Source of the DNA: Perkinsus olseni
Taxonomy: Eukaryota; Perkinsozoa; Perkinsida
Reading direction: 5' to 3'
DNA length: 44,430 nt
Assembly: GCA_013115125.1 (NCBI GenBank)
Contig: JABANN010000274.1
Coordinates: forward strand, 1 to 44,430
The notes below the pieces were generated by a model, which worked only from the letters and a program-made list of their open reading frames with translations, searched no databases and was not told the origin of the DNA. The translations under genes and the position numbers were made by a program. Position 1 is the first letter of the stretch. The number at the start of each line of letters is the position of its first letter. This document shows, piece after piece, positions 32,567-43,506 of the stretch.

Positions 32567-35500
32567 ATGTCATCTCGTTCTCGGTGTCACCTGGCCGCGC
32601 TCCTCAACCTAGAGGATGTCCACCTCGTCCTGGCGGAGTTCCTCACCTTCATGGACTGCCAGGCACTGGAGGGGACGTGTAGAGGGTGGAGGTGGGCGTT
32701 AAGAGGTCAGTGTTGGTGCTGCCACTTGACAGGCGCTTTATGTCGGCCCGGGCTTGCAGCGCCGGCGGGGAGACTGTCTCCGCGTTCGGGTCGTATTTGG
32801 TTTCGTTTCAGAAGACGCGTGGCAGCTGTGGCGGCAGGTGTTCCTCTACAATCATTGCTACCAGTTGGATACCACTCCTTCGCGATCTCTGGAAGGTGAG
32901 TGGGGCGCTCCAGGGTAGCACGGTCGATCACTCATGGTTGTGCGGTACGTAGAATGTAGACGATCTTCGCTCCGTCATTGCACGTGAAAAAGCTCCAATA
33001 TGAAATAAGGGCGGAGCGATACTCTCGGATGTCCCTATTGTATTGGTGACTACGAGAGAGTCTACAGGGAGATTTCTCACGCGACTTGCATCACTCGACC
33101 GTGGCGTTGAATCAGCGCCGCTGTGACGTGAGATCGACCATTCGCGCGCCGCTGATAGTAGATCACCCACCGCACGATTAGGACCATGCCGCAGTATACA
33201 GCGTCGGTGCTTGAGAAACGCTTTTCCACTGGGTTTGTTGAGCATACTTCTACCGGTCTTGCTGGCCTCCAGCGCCAACGACAGCCCGTGAAGAATTTTG
33301 CTTCGTACGCTACACCCTTCGACCATGGGAGCATACTGTAGTCCGTTATTCGCCGTGTCTCTCAGACGCAGGAGTGTGCGACACTAGACCCTTCGGACGG
33401 CAGGCCATCGGCTGGACACTGCGAGTTCAAGACCATCGTGATGACACTGTTTGGCGGCAGGGCGTAGTGGTGGAATACAGCCCCACACGGGACTGGTAAG
33501 TGGTGCCCTCTCCGATACGTCAGAGCCTCCATCATACCACTTTCAACCACTGCCTGCTACATTTGTGACCGAAATCGAATTCTCGCTCTCTCCGCTCCTC
33601 GGCACTGTTTTCGTGTGCGACTACCTGCTGATGTACCTGTATGATCTGCTCCACGCGCGGTACGCCGAGTCTGCCAGGGACGGCAGTTCCGGCCCTGAGT
33701 TGGCCCAAAGGCCGTCCGGGTGATTCAAAAAATGTCAAGTCCCTGTCAAAAATTCTTGACAGGGGGAAGTAGAGAGATAAATTGAGATTTAGGAAAGGTA
33801 TGGTATCAGGAGTTGGGGAAGCAAGCCACTGTACTGTGCTGATATACCACTCTTCATCCATGCAGTTATCGGATACTCTACTCGGACCCAGAAGTGCAGA
33901 CGATGACTCGACTGGAGTCACTACAAGCTGGCCTTGACATGCACGAACGCCTCGATGGCAACGAGGACGACGGGGAAGAGTTCCCACCGACATTCTGGGA
34001 GTCCGAGTCCCACACGAGCGAGTACCGCATCCGCCGCGGCGGGTATGTAAAGAATATGTCGCGCTTTGAGTGGCTGAAAGCGCTGGACGGCCAACAGCGG
34101 AGCGAAGCAGGACGGGAAGAAACAACGGCCGCTGGTGATCTGCTGGAGAGCGGCAATGGTCATCGGAAGGCTTTCGGTGGTGAACTGAGCTGGAAGGGAA
34201 TCGCGAGGCACTTGTCGGGCGAGGTGAGGGGAGGACGCGCTCTGCCGAACGCGGCTGACGCGTGGCTGTAGGTGCCGAACAACGCAGTGTTGACTTTGAG
34301 AGATCATGATGATGAGGTCCTCTACGCCGACTTCAGTCCGTGCGGAAGGTTCCTGGCCACCGCGAGCCGAGATGGGACATGTGAGAAAAATGGAAGCTGC
34401 CGGGATCGAACCTGATACCTTTCGCTGCTCCTCTTTTAGCCGGTATTTATGCCCTGTTCGACCCTCTAACCGACAGCCCCGAGGAAGTGGACTTCACCCG
34501 CACAGTATGCTACGACTTTCTTGATCTATCACAGTCGTCTCCCGGCCTACCACACGTGATGGTGGACTCATCCTCGTGGCGCTGGGGCCGGGATGGCAGC
34601 ATCGCTTCCCGCCTGCTGTGTAAAAGGCACTCGTCTGTTGTCGTCTCAGTCGGCGTCCTCAGGTCGTCTTCATTGTGGCTGGACGGTGCGTTCCCGAGGG
34701 AATTCTCATGAAGCTGTGCGAGAGAAGCTTTACCCTGGTCGAGTGACTTGGGCGCCCGATTCGACCTCTCTGCTGGTCGCGTCGAGTGGCCCGGTCTTCT
34801 GGATCGACATGCGAGCTCTCATTGCCGGTCGAGGGCCTCCTAGAGCGATCACTAGTATTGCGCAAGTAGTGCTGCTTTGCTTCGCTCCGCCGTCCACCCG
34901 ATTTTTTTCAGAGCCCCGGGGACGTCTACGGCGGTTTCCTGTTTTACCCTCCGGACGATTCCGCTGGCCTCAGTGTTGAAGATTTCGAGGGCCGAATTCC
35001 TCTCGAGGATCGGCTATGTGTTCTGTCAAGTAATCAGCCTAGAGAAGTACAGCCCAAGCTGTAGATCGTTTTGGCCACTTTCGATTCTCCTGTTCAATAG
35101 GCTGATGCTGACACTCAGAATCGTCTCTGTGAAATGCGGCCCTTGAATCCATTCTGAGATCCAGAGTTTATCACCCCCAACGTCTCCGCGCTGGCCTCTC
35201 AGCGTCGTACACTTCTCGTTGATTCACTCTTCGCTGGGATTCCTCAGGTAGCCGCATCATTCCTTTGCTCGATCAAGACACGGGGGTTGGCAGCCTTACT
35301 CAGCGATTCGAAATTCACGGTAAACCCGTGGAAACACCTTCGAGACCATCAGAAGGAACACGGTCGCTGCCGGCAGCTGTCTTCGATGTCAACCTGGGGC
35401 GCCAAGCTCTCATCAGGGCCATTTCGGGTAGGAGGATGGTGGCCCTTTCCTGTCTCGCCACTCTCACGCAGAAGTCATTTGCTCCGTCGGATTCTGTTGA

Positions 35501-36419
35501 CTCCACGTTCAGTACACGCAGAACGGCAGCTGATGGTCGGCCTGACGGGAACCAAGCTCACTATGATGGATCAGGCGGTCATTATTGATCTTAAGCACGG
35601 CATCACTGTTAGCAAACCGTTGCCGAGAAGTGAGCGGAGCGAAGCTGCCCATTATAGTCATTGGCGCCCCTCTCTCCTCAGGCACCCGGTTTCCTGTGAG
35701 GCTATCTTCCCCGGCAGTGAGGATAGTAGATTTCTCGCATGTTGCTTGTAGGAACTTCGCTCCGCCCTCTAATCGTTCGATTCGCTCCTCAGGCTGTCTG
35801 GCGTGTCGGCTGACACTTGACGGTGACGGATTGCTCATAAATTTGAGGAAATTCGCGAACCAGGATTTAACGGAAAAGTTCTACGAAGACCCGTCGGCTC
35901 TACCGACCCTAGCTCCGGACCTGGACGTCAATATGGAAGCTCTACTGGTCCCTGTCGTGGAGGGCGATGACGATAGCCCCGCCAGCGTGGATCGCCAAGG
36001 CGTTACTGTCATGAAGGGCCACCACGCTTACACTACGAAAAGCAGTCCATTCATGATCATGCCTGATGGTAAGGCCTTGAGGATCCGAGACAGTCTTTCG
36101 CTCGGCATGCGTCCTGTCAGGAGTGTTGGGCTCGCGACAAGTGATTTCGAGTGGCGGCGAGGACGGCAACGTGTATACTTGGACACTTACTGGCTCGGGT
36201 GTAGCCCCTCTTGTTTGCGTGGGGAGATTGGTTCATCGTGATACTGTCAACTTGGTAAATTACTGTCCCATTAAACGTGGCGTGATGCTGAGCAGCTCGG
36301 ACGACAACAGTGTTGTCGTGTGGCTCAGCGACCAACGGCTGTACCACGCCAGGGCCGCCACCACGTCATTGAGTTGTGATAGTTGTGTACCGCATTACTC
36401 AATTTTTTCACCGTATTAA
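32567..36419 (+). CDS. FBXW5: FBXW5-like F-box/WD-repeat protein
   Basis: Substrate adaptor of an SCF/CRL4 ubiquitin ligase. The F-box is in exon 1 (LLNLEDVHLVLAEFLTF then CRGWRWAL) and continues EDAWQLWRQVFLYN in exon 2. WD-repeat material follows: TLRDHDDEVLYADFSPCGRF (compare human LREHTDQVLHLSFSHSG), RVTWAPDSTSLLVAS, CRLTLDGDGLLINLR, KGHHAYTTKSSPFMI (compare RAHRAYTPNDECFFI), VISSGGEDGNVYTW and MLSSSDDNSVVVW (compare DFVASGAEDRHGYIW; LLLTASDDATIKAW). The order and spacing are those of FBXW5. Phase-consistent exons: 32567-32705, 32812-32895, 33892-34223, 34272-34380, 34440 onward, a middle part not fully resolved, ending at 36068, and 36121-36419. The C-terminal 20 residues may instead come from another exon. 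The 996-nt second intron holds a dispersed repeat and a hairpin. Confidence 0.88.
32962..33060 (+). repeat. Dispersed repeat, copy 1 (in FBXW5-like intron)
   Basis: About 100 bp similar, in the same orientation, to 41498-41600. Shared blocks: ATCTTCGCT, AATATGAA, GATACTC, CGGA(T/C)GTC, TATT(A/G)GTGAC(T/C)ACGA, with similar spacing. No coding capacity and no clear terminal repeats. Possibly a non-autonomous transposon fragment. Confidence 0.6.
33741..33764. repeat. Short perfect inverted repeat
   Basis: CCCTGTCAA and TTGACAGGG with a 6-nt AT loop, inside the long second intron of the FBXW5-like gene. A further TGTCAAGT lies just before it. No function assigned. Confidence 0.6.
34381..34439 (+). 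mobile_element. Introner-like intron in FBXW5-like gene (copy D)
   Basis: A 59-nt phase-1 intron that ends TTTTAG, interrupting a WD repeat after ATASRDGT. It starts GTGAGAAAAATGG and has GGGATCGAACCTG at 34402-34414, 21 nt from the donor. It shares GCCGGGATCGAACCTG exactly with the VFL3 intron at 27731-27801. Confidence 0.7.
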
Positions 36420-37334
36420 CTTCTCTTGCTTTTCTGTAATCAATATTGGTCTCGGAGTAGTCCCTTCTAAGAACGCCGTATGTGATGTGGCGAAATCTGA
36501 GTATCACCTGATGCAGCTCGTGGACCTGCTTGTCGTGATGCCATTGCCGTAGAATCTCGCCGTCCGAAGAGGTGGAGGTAGGAGTGTGAAGACGTGCGGC
36601 TCGGCTGTTCCGACCTCACGCCGTCGGGCTCACGGTGTCAGAACAATAGCCAGTACAGGCAGCTACTGCCTGTAATCGCCGCTCGAGCGGCGAATGCTCA
36701 GCCGCGCTGGTGCATTGTTCGCCGCTCGAAGACGACGAAGGGAAATACCACCATGCAAAGAACGCCTGTACGGCATGCGAAGCGAGCCACCCTGGATATC
36801 TCCAAAATACTCCGGTCAAGAAATTCCACCCGAACCTTCATTCTCACAGTATCTTCATGTAATTATATGTCTTGCGATGAAGGTAGGGCAGTGGTGAACC
36901 CCCATCGAGTGGATGAGCGAACGGCGTTTGATGGCCGCCATCATGATGAACTAAGAGCAGCGGCGACCAGTGGGCGAGGATAAATCACTGAAGATGCTCT
37001 CCTCTCCTTCCCTGCTGCTCCACACACTGATCGGGAGTGACTGTTTGGATAGAGGAAGGCCCCCATCCCTCCACTGACTGTGCTGACAACTGAAAGCATG
37101 AACGTTTTAGACGAACTCGAAACTCAGGACGAGGGTAGCACACGGAGATAGTCGCACCATGACACCAGTAAAGTCACATCAACTGATAGGAAATATCGAA
37201 CTACTATTAAAGCTGGCTTCCTCGTCTAAGCCTCGCCGGCTTCTTGGGCTCCAGCCAGCCACTGACTACGTCGAGAATCTCGTCGTAGTATTTCCTAAAA
37301 GGGTATAACTCGCGCCGGGTTGCCCGGATCGCTC
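36420..37334. other. Intergenic region between convergent genes
   Basis: Lies between the ends of the FBXW5-like (+) and S28 (-) genes. A short plus-strand frame (GVVPSKNAVCDVAKSEYHL then a stop at about 36550) looks protein-like and could be an alternative last exon of the F-box gene or part of a small gene. Two adjacent palindromes lie at 36655-36692. Nothing else is supported. Confidence 0.4.
36655..36692. repeat. Two adjacent palindromes
   Basis: ACAGGCAG-CTA-CTGCCTGT (36655-36673) is a perfect 8-bp hairpin; three bases on, CGCCGCTCGAGCGGCG (36677-36692) is a perfect 16-nt palindrome. Their position between two convergent gene ends would fit a 3'-end or insulator function, but that is a guess. 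Confidence 0.6.
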
Positions 37335-40300
37335 CTACTTGAAATCTGAGTCATCAATTTTGCTCATCAGCGCCCAAAGGGCGTGACCGGCGCCGGGTAT
37401 CTGACATCGAGGGTCGGGCGAGCGGGCGAACCCCGCACGGCACCTACCGTGATAGCCGGTGATCCAGGCTGCGATTGGGTGACCGATAAGCTCAGCCAGG
37501 GGTCGACATCACCGTTGATGGAGAGGATGTTGTCGGTGTTGTTCAGAGTCTTTCCACCGTATTTTCGATTAGTTTCAGCACTTTCTCGGGCAACCTGAAC
37601 GAGGCCTTTGCCATTAGGAGACGGCAAGAAGGACCCTAGGCTAGTTCGAAATCCAGCGACAAAGCTCTCGCCCGTAGAGAGTCCACTGAGGGACTGCTTG
37701 CCAATCAGACGCTGAAGAGTTTTCCTCAGTCAGATTTAGAATCATGAATGTAAACGCTTTGCTGAGTGCACTGAGCCGGTGGCATTGAATGAAGGCTGCT
37801 AAATGCGTTAGTGTGCCCGGCTGAAGTAGCAAGCTAACCGCGTCACCTCTTCTCGGGTTATGTCGAAGGCGTCCTCGCAAATTGAGAAGAAGTACTTCAA
37901 TGAGTCGTTCATTCGAACCCAAGGGCACTGGCTTCCCGTGCTGCACGTATCGAAAGTTGGGAACTGCGTACACTTGAGAAACCAGTGCAGCTTGTCATGT
38001 CCCCTCGTGGCCGAGTTCCTGACCCTGAGAGGGCGAAGGACCTACTGCTCAAAATACACTGGCTCTGAGTCCATACCATTCGATACGTGCCTTGATGTTT
38101 GGCGTCTTGTCGTTGCTAGGCGGCGTATTTGCGTTTTCTATGGTAGCCAGTGCTTCCAACCAGCGCTGCTCCTCTCTAAATAAACGAACGAGCTTCTTCA
38201 CCATGAGTTATCGAGCAGTCCAGGACGTACGATTCCGATCCAGCCACGGCTTCCGCAGCCACTGCGACCATTTTCTCGCATATTTTAGCCACATTGCAAT
38301 AAGGATCTGGGCAGGTCGGGTCATTCGCTTTCACTGCAAATCCTAGGAGACCATTTCCCGTCCTGAGAAAGGAGAATCTCGGTATCATCACGCATCATTT
38401 ATGGGGCTGATAAGGAAAACCTTGCCCTGCCGAGAGTTCTCCGGCTCGAGCTCATCATCGCCCGACGAAAAGCTGAGAGTTTAGTCGTCACGACCTAGTT
38501 TTAGAAGAGAGTCTCGCGGCGCAGGAAATCCGCAGTTTCCCGGGAAGCCTCACCGCATCCACTGGTCTCGCGGGTCGTCCAAGTCCCCCTCTGAAAGGCC
38601 GAAAATTTCCACGAGCTGCTTTCTGCCGGCAGCAGTATGGAGGTGATTTCCGAAGATTTCGTGAGCCCTAGTTACCTGAAGAGAGGCCTCTGGAAACGAA
38701 TTGCATCACGACTGAGTTGGGAGGGATGCAATATGGTCCAGGATCGTTCCGCGTGGGGCTCTCATGCACGTAGACAATGCTTCTGTCAGCAAACATGAAA
38801 ATTCACGAAGTCTGTAGGTAGTTTATAGCCCGGTTTATAGCCCTTTGCGGAACAGTCGAAGTTCCTGATTGTGTCGGCAGTCTCGGACGTACAGCTTGTA
38901 GGCACTCCGGGCTCCCTCCGATTATCTCGTTCGCAAAGGCTGCTGCCACCCGGTCGTTGAAGCTAGGGAAACATACGATGTTACTGATATACCCCGAGTC
39001 TCGGGGCCCGAGAAGCCTGACACTTACTCTTTACATTCGACGACGCCCTCAACAGCGGAAGAGGAGGCAACTGCTCCGACAAACACTCGAGGGTACGTCA
39101 CTCGAGCCCAGGTAGCGACTCTCTAAAGCAAGAGGTTTTGTTGAGAAGGTATTTTAATCAGTAAAGGGGCTTAACCTAGATAGCACCACCGAAGGTAGTC
39201 GTCACAGCGCGTTTCTTCGGAAAGTGCCTCACGATGCACAACGCTATGAACACCGAAAGATGCCGCCACTGACCTACCCCAGTGAGACTATTTCCGAAGA
39301 TCACAAACTTGGGGGGCGCCTTCCAGCGACCTAGGATTCTGTTCCGGAGATGTTCCGCTAGGCGCTGCATGTCCTCGATAAACTGCTCGTGTGTGAAGAG
39401 CCTCTTGAGGTTGTCAGCGTTGAAATTGTGTCGGATGGGCAGACTCTTCCCGAAAAATCTGATGACAATGCGTAACATGCTGCGGAATCATACTTCCCTT
39501 TCGACACTGGCGTTTCTCAGCAGCCTAAAGGTGGTTACTCGGTCCGGCAATCGCAATTACTAAACACTGGAGAGGCCAGAGGCCCTCTGGCAGAGGGAGC
39601 GGCGATGGCCCTTGCTAGAAGCGAGTACCCAATAAGGTTCTTAGGCAAATAGATAGCGCTATTGCCCTCCCTATTGAAGGGGTGCAAGCGCTCGAGCACT
39701 GACCTCATTTCTAAGTATACAGGGATGGCTCCTAGTGCGGCTGCACAGTGAATCATCCCCGCGTCAACATCATCGGTATCAGCGTGTTTCAAGTTCGAAA
39801 CTTCCATGAAGATAGCCTGACAATCGAGTTACTGCGACAATAGTAAGCGCTCGATGCCACTGTACAGGCGGTGGACTCTGGTAGGCGGTGTCGACGAATT
39901 CCTCCGTGTAGTAGTAGGTTTGACAGAATTTCGGGCTTCTTCCACCTGAAGTTATATAGTAAATGAAGCAACACCCGACTTTCACTTGCTATACGACGAG
40001 TTGGGGGAGCCCACTGTGGGCCTTCACAGGAGTTTATGTAACAATGATTAGTACGCACCAACGTCAAAATGGGGGCATCTGTGAAGTATAGGGACAATCT
40101 GTGTATCGGGAACGGACCCATTCACAACCGAAGGGAAGCGACACAGATAAAACAAAGTGTAGCCGCACATCACATACCCTCATGAGGGTTTTAGAAACCC
40201 GGTTTCTGTAAGAGTCCGATACCCTTTAGTGAAGGGCCTTCACTTTTTCGGGTCATATATTTTTCTTGATCGTGATATAGGAAAATATCCCGTTCCCTGG

Positions 40301-40515
40301 TAACGGACTAGAAGTGCCTTGCGAATCGCGGAGTAGCTCCGGATTCCTAGTCGCGATTCTCGCCCTCCCCTCACCGAGATTGTGGTCGACTAATTGCCCG
40401 CAATACTTTCTGTTCTCCCAGGTTGGCTCGTCAAATGCACTCTCTCTCGGAACCGCCTCGTTGGCTTCGCTCTCCCTGAGGAGCGAGCGAACCAGAATGA
40501 GCCAACAGAAATCAT
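37335..40515 (-). CDS. Serine carboxypeptidase, peptidase family S28 (PRCP/DPP7-like)
   Basis: Lysosomal or secreted protease of the Pro-X carboxypeptidase type. Motifs in order on the minus strand: KYCGQLVDHNLGEG (about 40440), KFCQTYYYTEEFVDT (about 39910), GAIPVYLEMR (about 39710) joining FFGKSLPIRHNFN (about 39450), FVIFGNSLTG with the nucleophile Ser at about 39288, FNDRVAAAFANEIIGGSPEC (about 38960), ICEDAFDITREEVTR (about 37880), TNRKYGGKTLNN and NGDVDPW with the catalytic Asp (about 37540), and IPGAGHALWAL with the catalytic His in the last exon (37400-37335). The last intron (37401-37447, GT-AG, phase 0) and the exon 37448-37711 are solid. The Met at 40515 (MISVGSFWFA) is the likely start but makes a weak signal peptide. 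The nucleophile motif is GNSLTG rather than the usual GGSYxG. Confidence 0.85.
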
Positions 40516-40815
40516 CTCTAGAACTCCTGAAGTTGATAAATAGGAATCCTAGAAAACCGGGCTTGTGGAGTAGAAGCTGTATAACATAGTTTGTCTTTCG
40601 TGGTCACTTGTATTGAGACGACGGTCAGGAGGCAGTCAAAAGCTCACGTCGTGAGAACTCCGCTGGGCTCCCCGGCAAGGACATATGTTATCCACGTTAT
40701 CGTCGCCGTGGCGAGGAGCTCCGCTCGAGTATACATCAGAGATAGCTACTGTGACGACAGGCTAAAAGGGACGGAGTGAGGACACGAGCAGCACTTGTCA
40801 CTTGTCACCAGGAAT
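40516..40815. other. Divergent intergenic region
   Basis: Between the start of the S28 gene (-) and the uncharacterised plus-strand frame. No signals recognised. Confidence 0.4.
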
Positions 40816-41391
40816 ATGTCTCAATCGGACCAGACGACTCAGCAGCGCGTTTTGTCTCCCACTCTAGGGAGACGCCGGAGGCACACAGCGATAAATTTTG
40901 AAGCGCACAATTCCACGATTGGCAATCTCGCATATGCTCGAGAATAGCTTGATGCTAGAATTTGTTGTTTGCAACTCACAGCCATGACATTCTCGTCCTT
41001 ACTGAACCGAGTTCCCAATGGCAGTCTCTGTGCTGATAGACGATTTATCAGAGGATACAGGAGCTTCCGCCATACCGTTTTCTTCACGACCGCCGATGTA
41101 TCAGCGGGATACAAAAGGTTGTGGTATTACACGAGGTGAGGAACCAAAGCCTCAGGCCTCGTCACTACCCCTCGAATCGTATTCCGCGATCTGTTGGCGA
41201 GCAAGCGCGTGGTAGTCCACGGCCGATTGAGCCGTTATTATTCGAGGTACTTGACAAAGATGGTCAATGATGGGAAGCCGATATCGGAGGTTATCGTATG
41301 GCTTCGGTATGAGGATAAGAACATGCAGGAAGCGCATATGTTTGGCAAGTATCGAGCACTGCGAGGAGGCCGTTCATACAGGGGTTTGTGA
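40816..41391 (+). CDS. Uncharacterised protein, gene structure uncertain
   Basis: The Met at 40816 opens a short basic, Ser/Thr-rich frame (MSQSDQTTQQRVLSPTLG, then RRRRHTAINFEAHN). After a gap that needs an intron, a second frame reads RRFIRGYRSFRHTVFFTTAD to YYTR, meets a TGA at 41139-41141, and continues in the same frame as TTPRIVFRDLLASKRVVVHG then DGKPISEVIVWLRYED to a stop at 41389-41391. The last 80 codons look truly coding. The TGA may lie in an intron whose donor I cannot place, or the gene may be broken. Not recognised. Confidence 0.35.
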
Positions 41392-41497
41392 GTAACTTGC
41401 TTGTTGAGTTGTTGGAGTCCATCAGAGCGGTGCCGATGCTATCGAACACAGTACGACAATCGGATTGTCACAATCCGTGTTGGACGACTAAGTATGG

Positions 41498-41600
41498 AAT
41501 CTTCGCTTCATTAGGGCATGTAAACATTTTCGAATATGAAGTGAGGACAGAAAGATCTGGTTGATACTCCCGGACGTCTCTTTGGTATTAGTGACCACGA
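41498..41600 (+). repeat. Dispersed repeat, copy 2
   Basis: Second copy of the approximately 100-bp repeat described at 32962-33060, same strand, diverged by substitutions and short indels. It lies between the uncharacterised plus-strand frame and the cysteine-rich gene. Confidence 0.6.
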
Positions 41601-41909
41601 CGGGTCATCTCTCACAAGTTGTGAGTCACAGCTAACACGGGACCTTCACTTTTTTCATGAAGCTAAGCAAGCACTAACACAGCATTCAAGCATGGAACAC
41701 CGACACTCCAGAGGACCGTGTCTCGGGCTATTTTGAGTCGCTGTGAGAACCCCACTAAGACTTGACAACTCGACAACATCAAGATGTAATACTCTTGAAA
41801 AGATTCGGACGCTGATTGGGGAAGTTATGAGGAGTAAGGTTAAGTGTTAATGCGAATGATTCACAATGAGCTCTACCAACATTTTAAGAGACGATCTCCC
41901 TTCTTCCTC

Positions 41910-42208
41910 CTACGGCGTCGGGGTCAGAACCATAGCCGCACAGGCAGCGTAGCAGGCACCCTGGGCGCCATTACAAGCCAGGACACACGCGGGAGTCGCA
42001 GCTCCAGCAGTGACCGTACCTGGCAAGCAAATTGAGTTGACTGCTCTCAGCCTACAACCCCATCCAAATTACCAGCCACGACACCACAGGCGGCATTGCA
42101 GGAGACCCATGCCGCGGCGCAGCCTGCCTGGCAAATTCCGTACGTCAGCGGGCCAGCCTCAGTCAAGAGCAACTTGAGAGCGAGTACGAGGATAATGATG
42201 TAGGGCAT
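41910..42208 (-). CDS. Small cysteine-rich secreted protein (zygote-specific class V-like)
   Basis: An 81-residue protein in two exons, 42208-42073 and 42019-41910, joined across a 53-nt GT-AG intron in phase 1. The signal peptide is MPYIIILVLALKLLLTEAG. The mature part starts AGPLTYGICQAGCAAAW, and the second exon gives TVTAGAATPACVLACNGAQ, then GACYAACAAMVLTPTP. The patterned Cys (CQAGC, SCNAAC, ACVLAC, CYAAC) and TVTAG..TPA core match the family of tiny Cys-rich proteins annotated as 'zygote-specific class V' found in diverse protists and animals, whose function is unknown. Start and stop are clear because the spliced length is exactly 82 codons including the stop. Confidence 0.88.
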
Positions 42209-43215
42209 GACTTCGAACTCGATAACTTGGAAGTCGCGGGGAAGTAGGCCTGCATAGCAGCGTAGCAGATGAGCCCTACACAGCGTGATAGCTGAGCTGA
42301 AGTTTTTGACCGCAAAAAGCGCACGACATGTTTTAATGGACGGCAGAGAGTGGCGGTGGCCTTGGCCAAAGTTGCTGGGGAGAATGCCTCTATTAACACT
42401 AGGCGTCTCTTTGATACGCGTTTGGGATGAGCTTGATGAGAACTCGATCTTAATGTTGATAATTAAGTGGATGTTCCCAAGTACACAATTAGGACGCTGT
42501 TCTCCAACGCTCACTGCCGCAGTTAACGCTGTCGTTTCGCTACCAGTGGAAGTATGTACTGCACGATATCATAGCCCGGTGGCGTGTATGTGATAGCTCA
42601 TTGCCAGTTTGAGCGACTCGGCTATAGTCACCACCGAGAGGCATGCCCCGATCGCACTTATATTATTGTTGCGTTAGTACCCGACAATACTCACATGCAC
42701 CCTCGTGCAGCACGGATAGTACAAGTAAGAAAGTTCATATTCAAAATCTTTGCTCGCGTGATCTGATGTGACTTCTATGATGGCTCGGTTGTGCTACTGA
42801 GCACATTCACAGTGGTAGATAGAGATCTAACTTCTGGCAGCGCCGAAGTCTGCCGATACCATCCACATTGGTCGAATTGGCACTGACTCCGGAATGGTTT
42901 CGGGCGATGATACGAGGCAGACTGCAGTATGTGAGCGAGATCATGAGAGTGATATGGAGTGCTACTTAGGTGCTATGCGCTCACATTGTGATTCGGGGTG
43001 CATATGCAGTGATGCAATGTGCGGAGTAATTTCTTGATGCAGGAACACTTTGCGCCGGGACTAGTTGGCTGAGCTCATGGCTTAGCTCGCATAGTCTTTG
43101 ATCGAGGTCGCAGTTAATAACCACGGTTATTCACTTTATCATCTTTGCGAAGTTGACTATCTAGGGAGCGTTACCAGGCGCTCAATAACGAGGTTGACTA
43201 TCTACTATTTTTGTA
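42209..43215. other. Intergenic region upstream of tRNA-Cys
   Basis: No gene is supported. Several short open frames lack protein-like features. A T5 run (43208-43212) directly precedes the tRNA. Confidence 0.4.
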
Positions 43216-43287
43216 GGGTGTGTAGCTCAGTGGTAGAGCGGCTGACTGCAGATCAGCAGGTCCTCGGTTCAAATCCGGGCGCGCCCT
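43216..43287 (+). tRNA. tRNA-Cys (anticodon GCA)
   Basis: A 72-nt cloverleaf. The acceptor stem GGGTGTG/CGCGCCC pairs at all seven positions with two wobble pairs. D arm TAGCTCAGTGGTAGAGC is an A box. The anticodon stem GCTGA/TCAGC has loop CTGCAGA, anticodon GCA. The T arm CTCGG-TTCAAAT-CCGGG contains an exact B box. The unpaired base after the acceptor is T, the discriminator expected for cysteine. No intron. No obvious TTTT terminator lies in the first 100 bases downstream, which is unusual but does not affect the call. Confidence 0.95.
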
Positions 43288-43506
43288 TGCTTCTCCGCAT
43301 CGAGTCCGCCGCTGATGTATGTCCAGATCCCGAACTCCGATGGATCTGGAAGTTAGCGATCGCCCGAGATATCCGAAACGGCTGGCCGACCGTCGGTGAT
43401 GACAACTATTATTTTGGTTTGATGATATTTTGGACTCCTATGGCGTGGTATATAAGCAATTAAGATAGATCTAGTGATAGCGTGTGCACGCATGAGTCCG
43501 TATTGA

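Noticed and set aside
33532-34125. 197-residue minus-strand frame
   Set aside because: Overlaps exon 33892-34223 of the FBXW5-like gene on the other strand, where family similarity and phase agreement fix the coding strand.
34269-34271. In-frame TAG in the FBXW5-like gene before the first WD repeat
   Set aside because: A 48-nt GT-AG intron (34224-34271) ends exactly at this TAG and joins the flanking coding parts in phase 0, so it is an acceptor site and not a stop.
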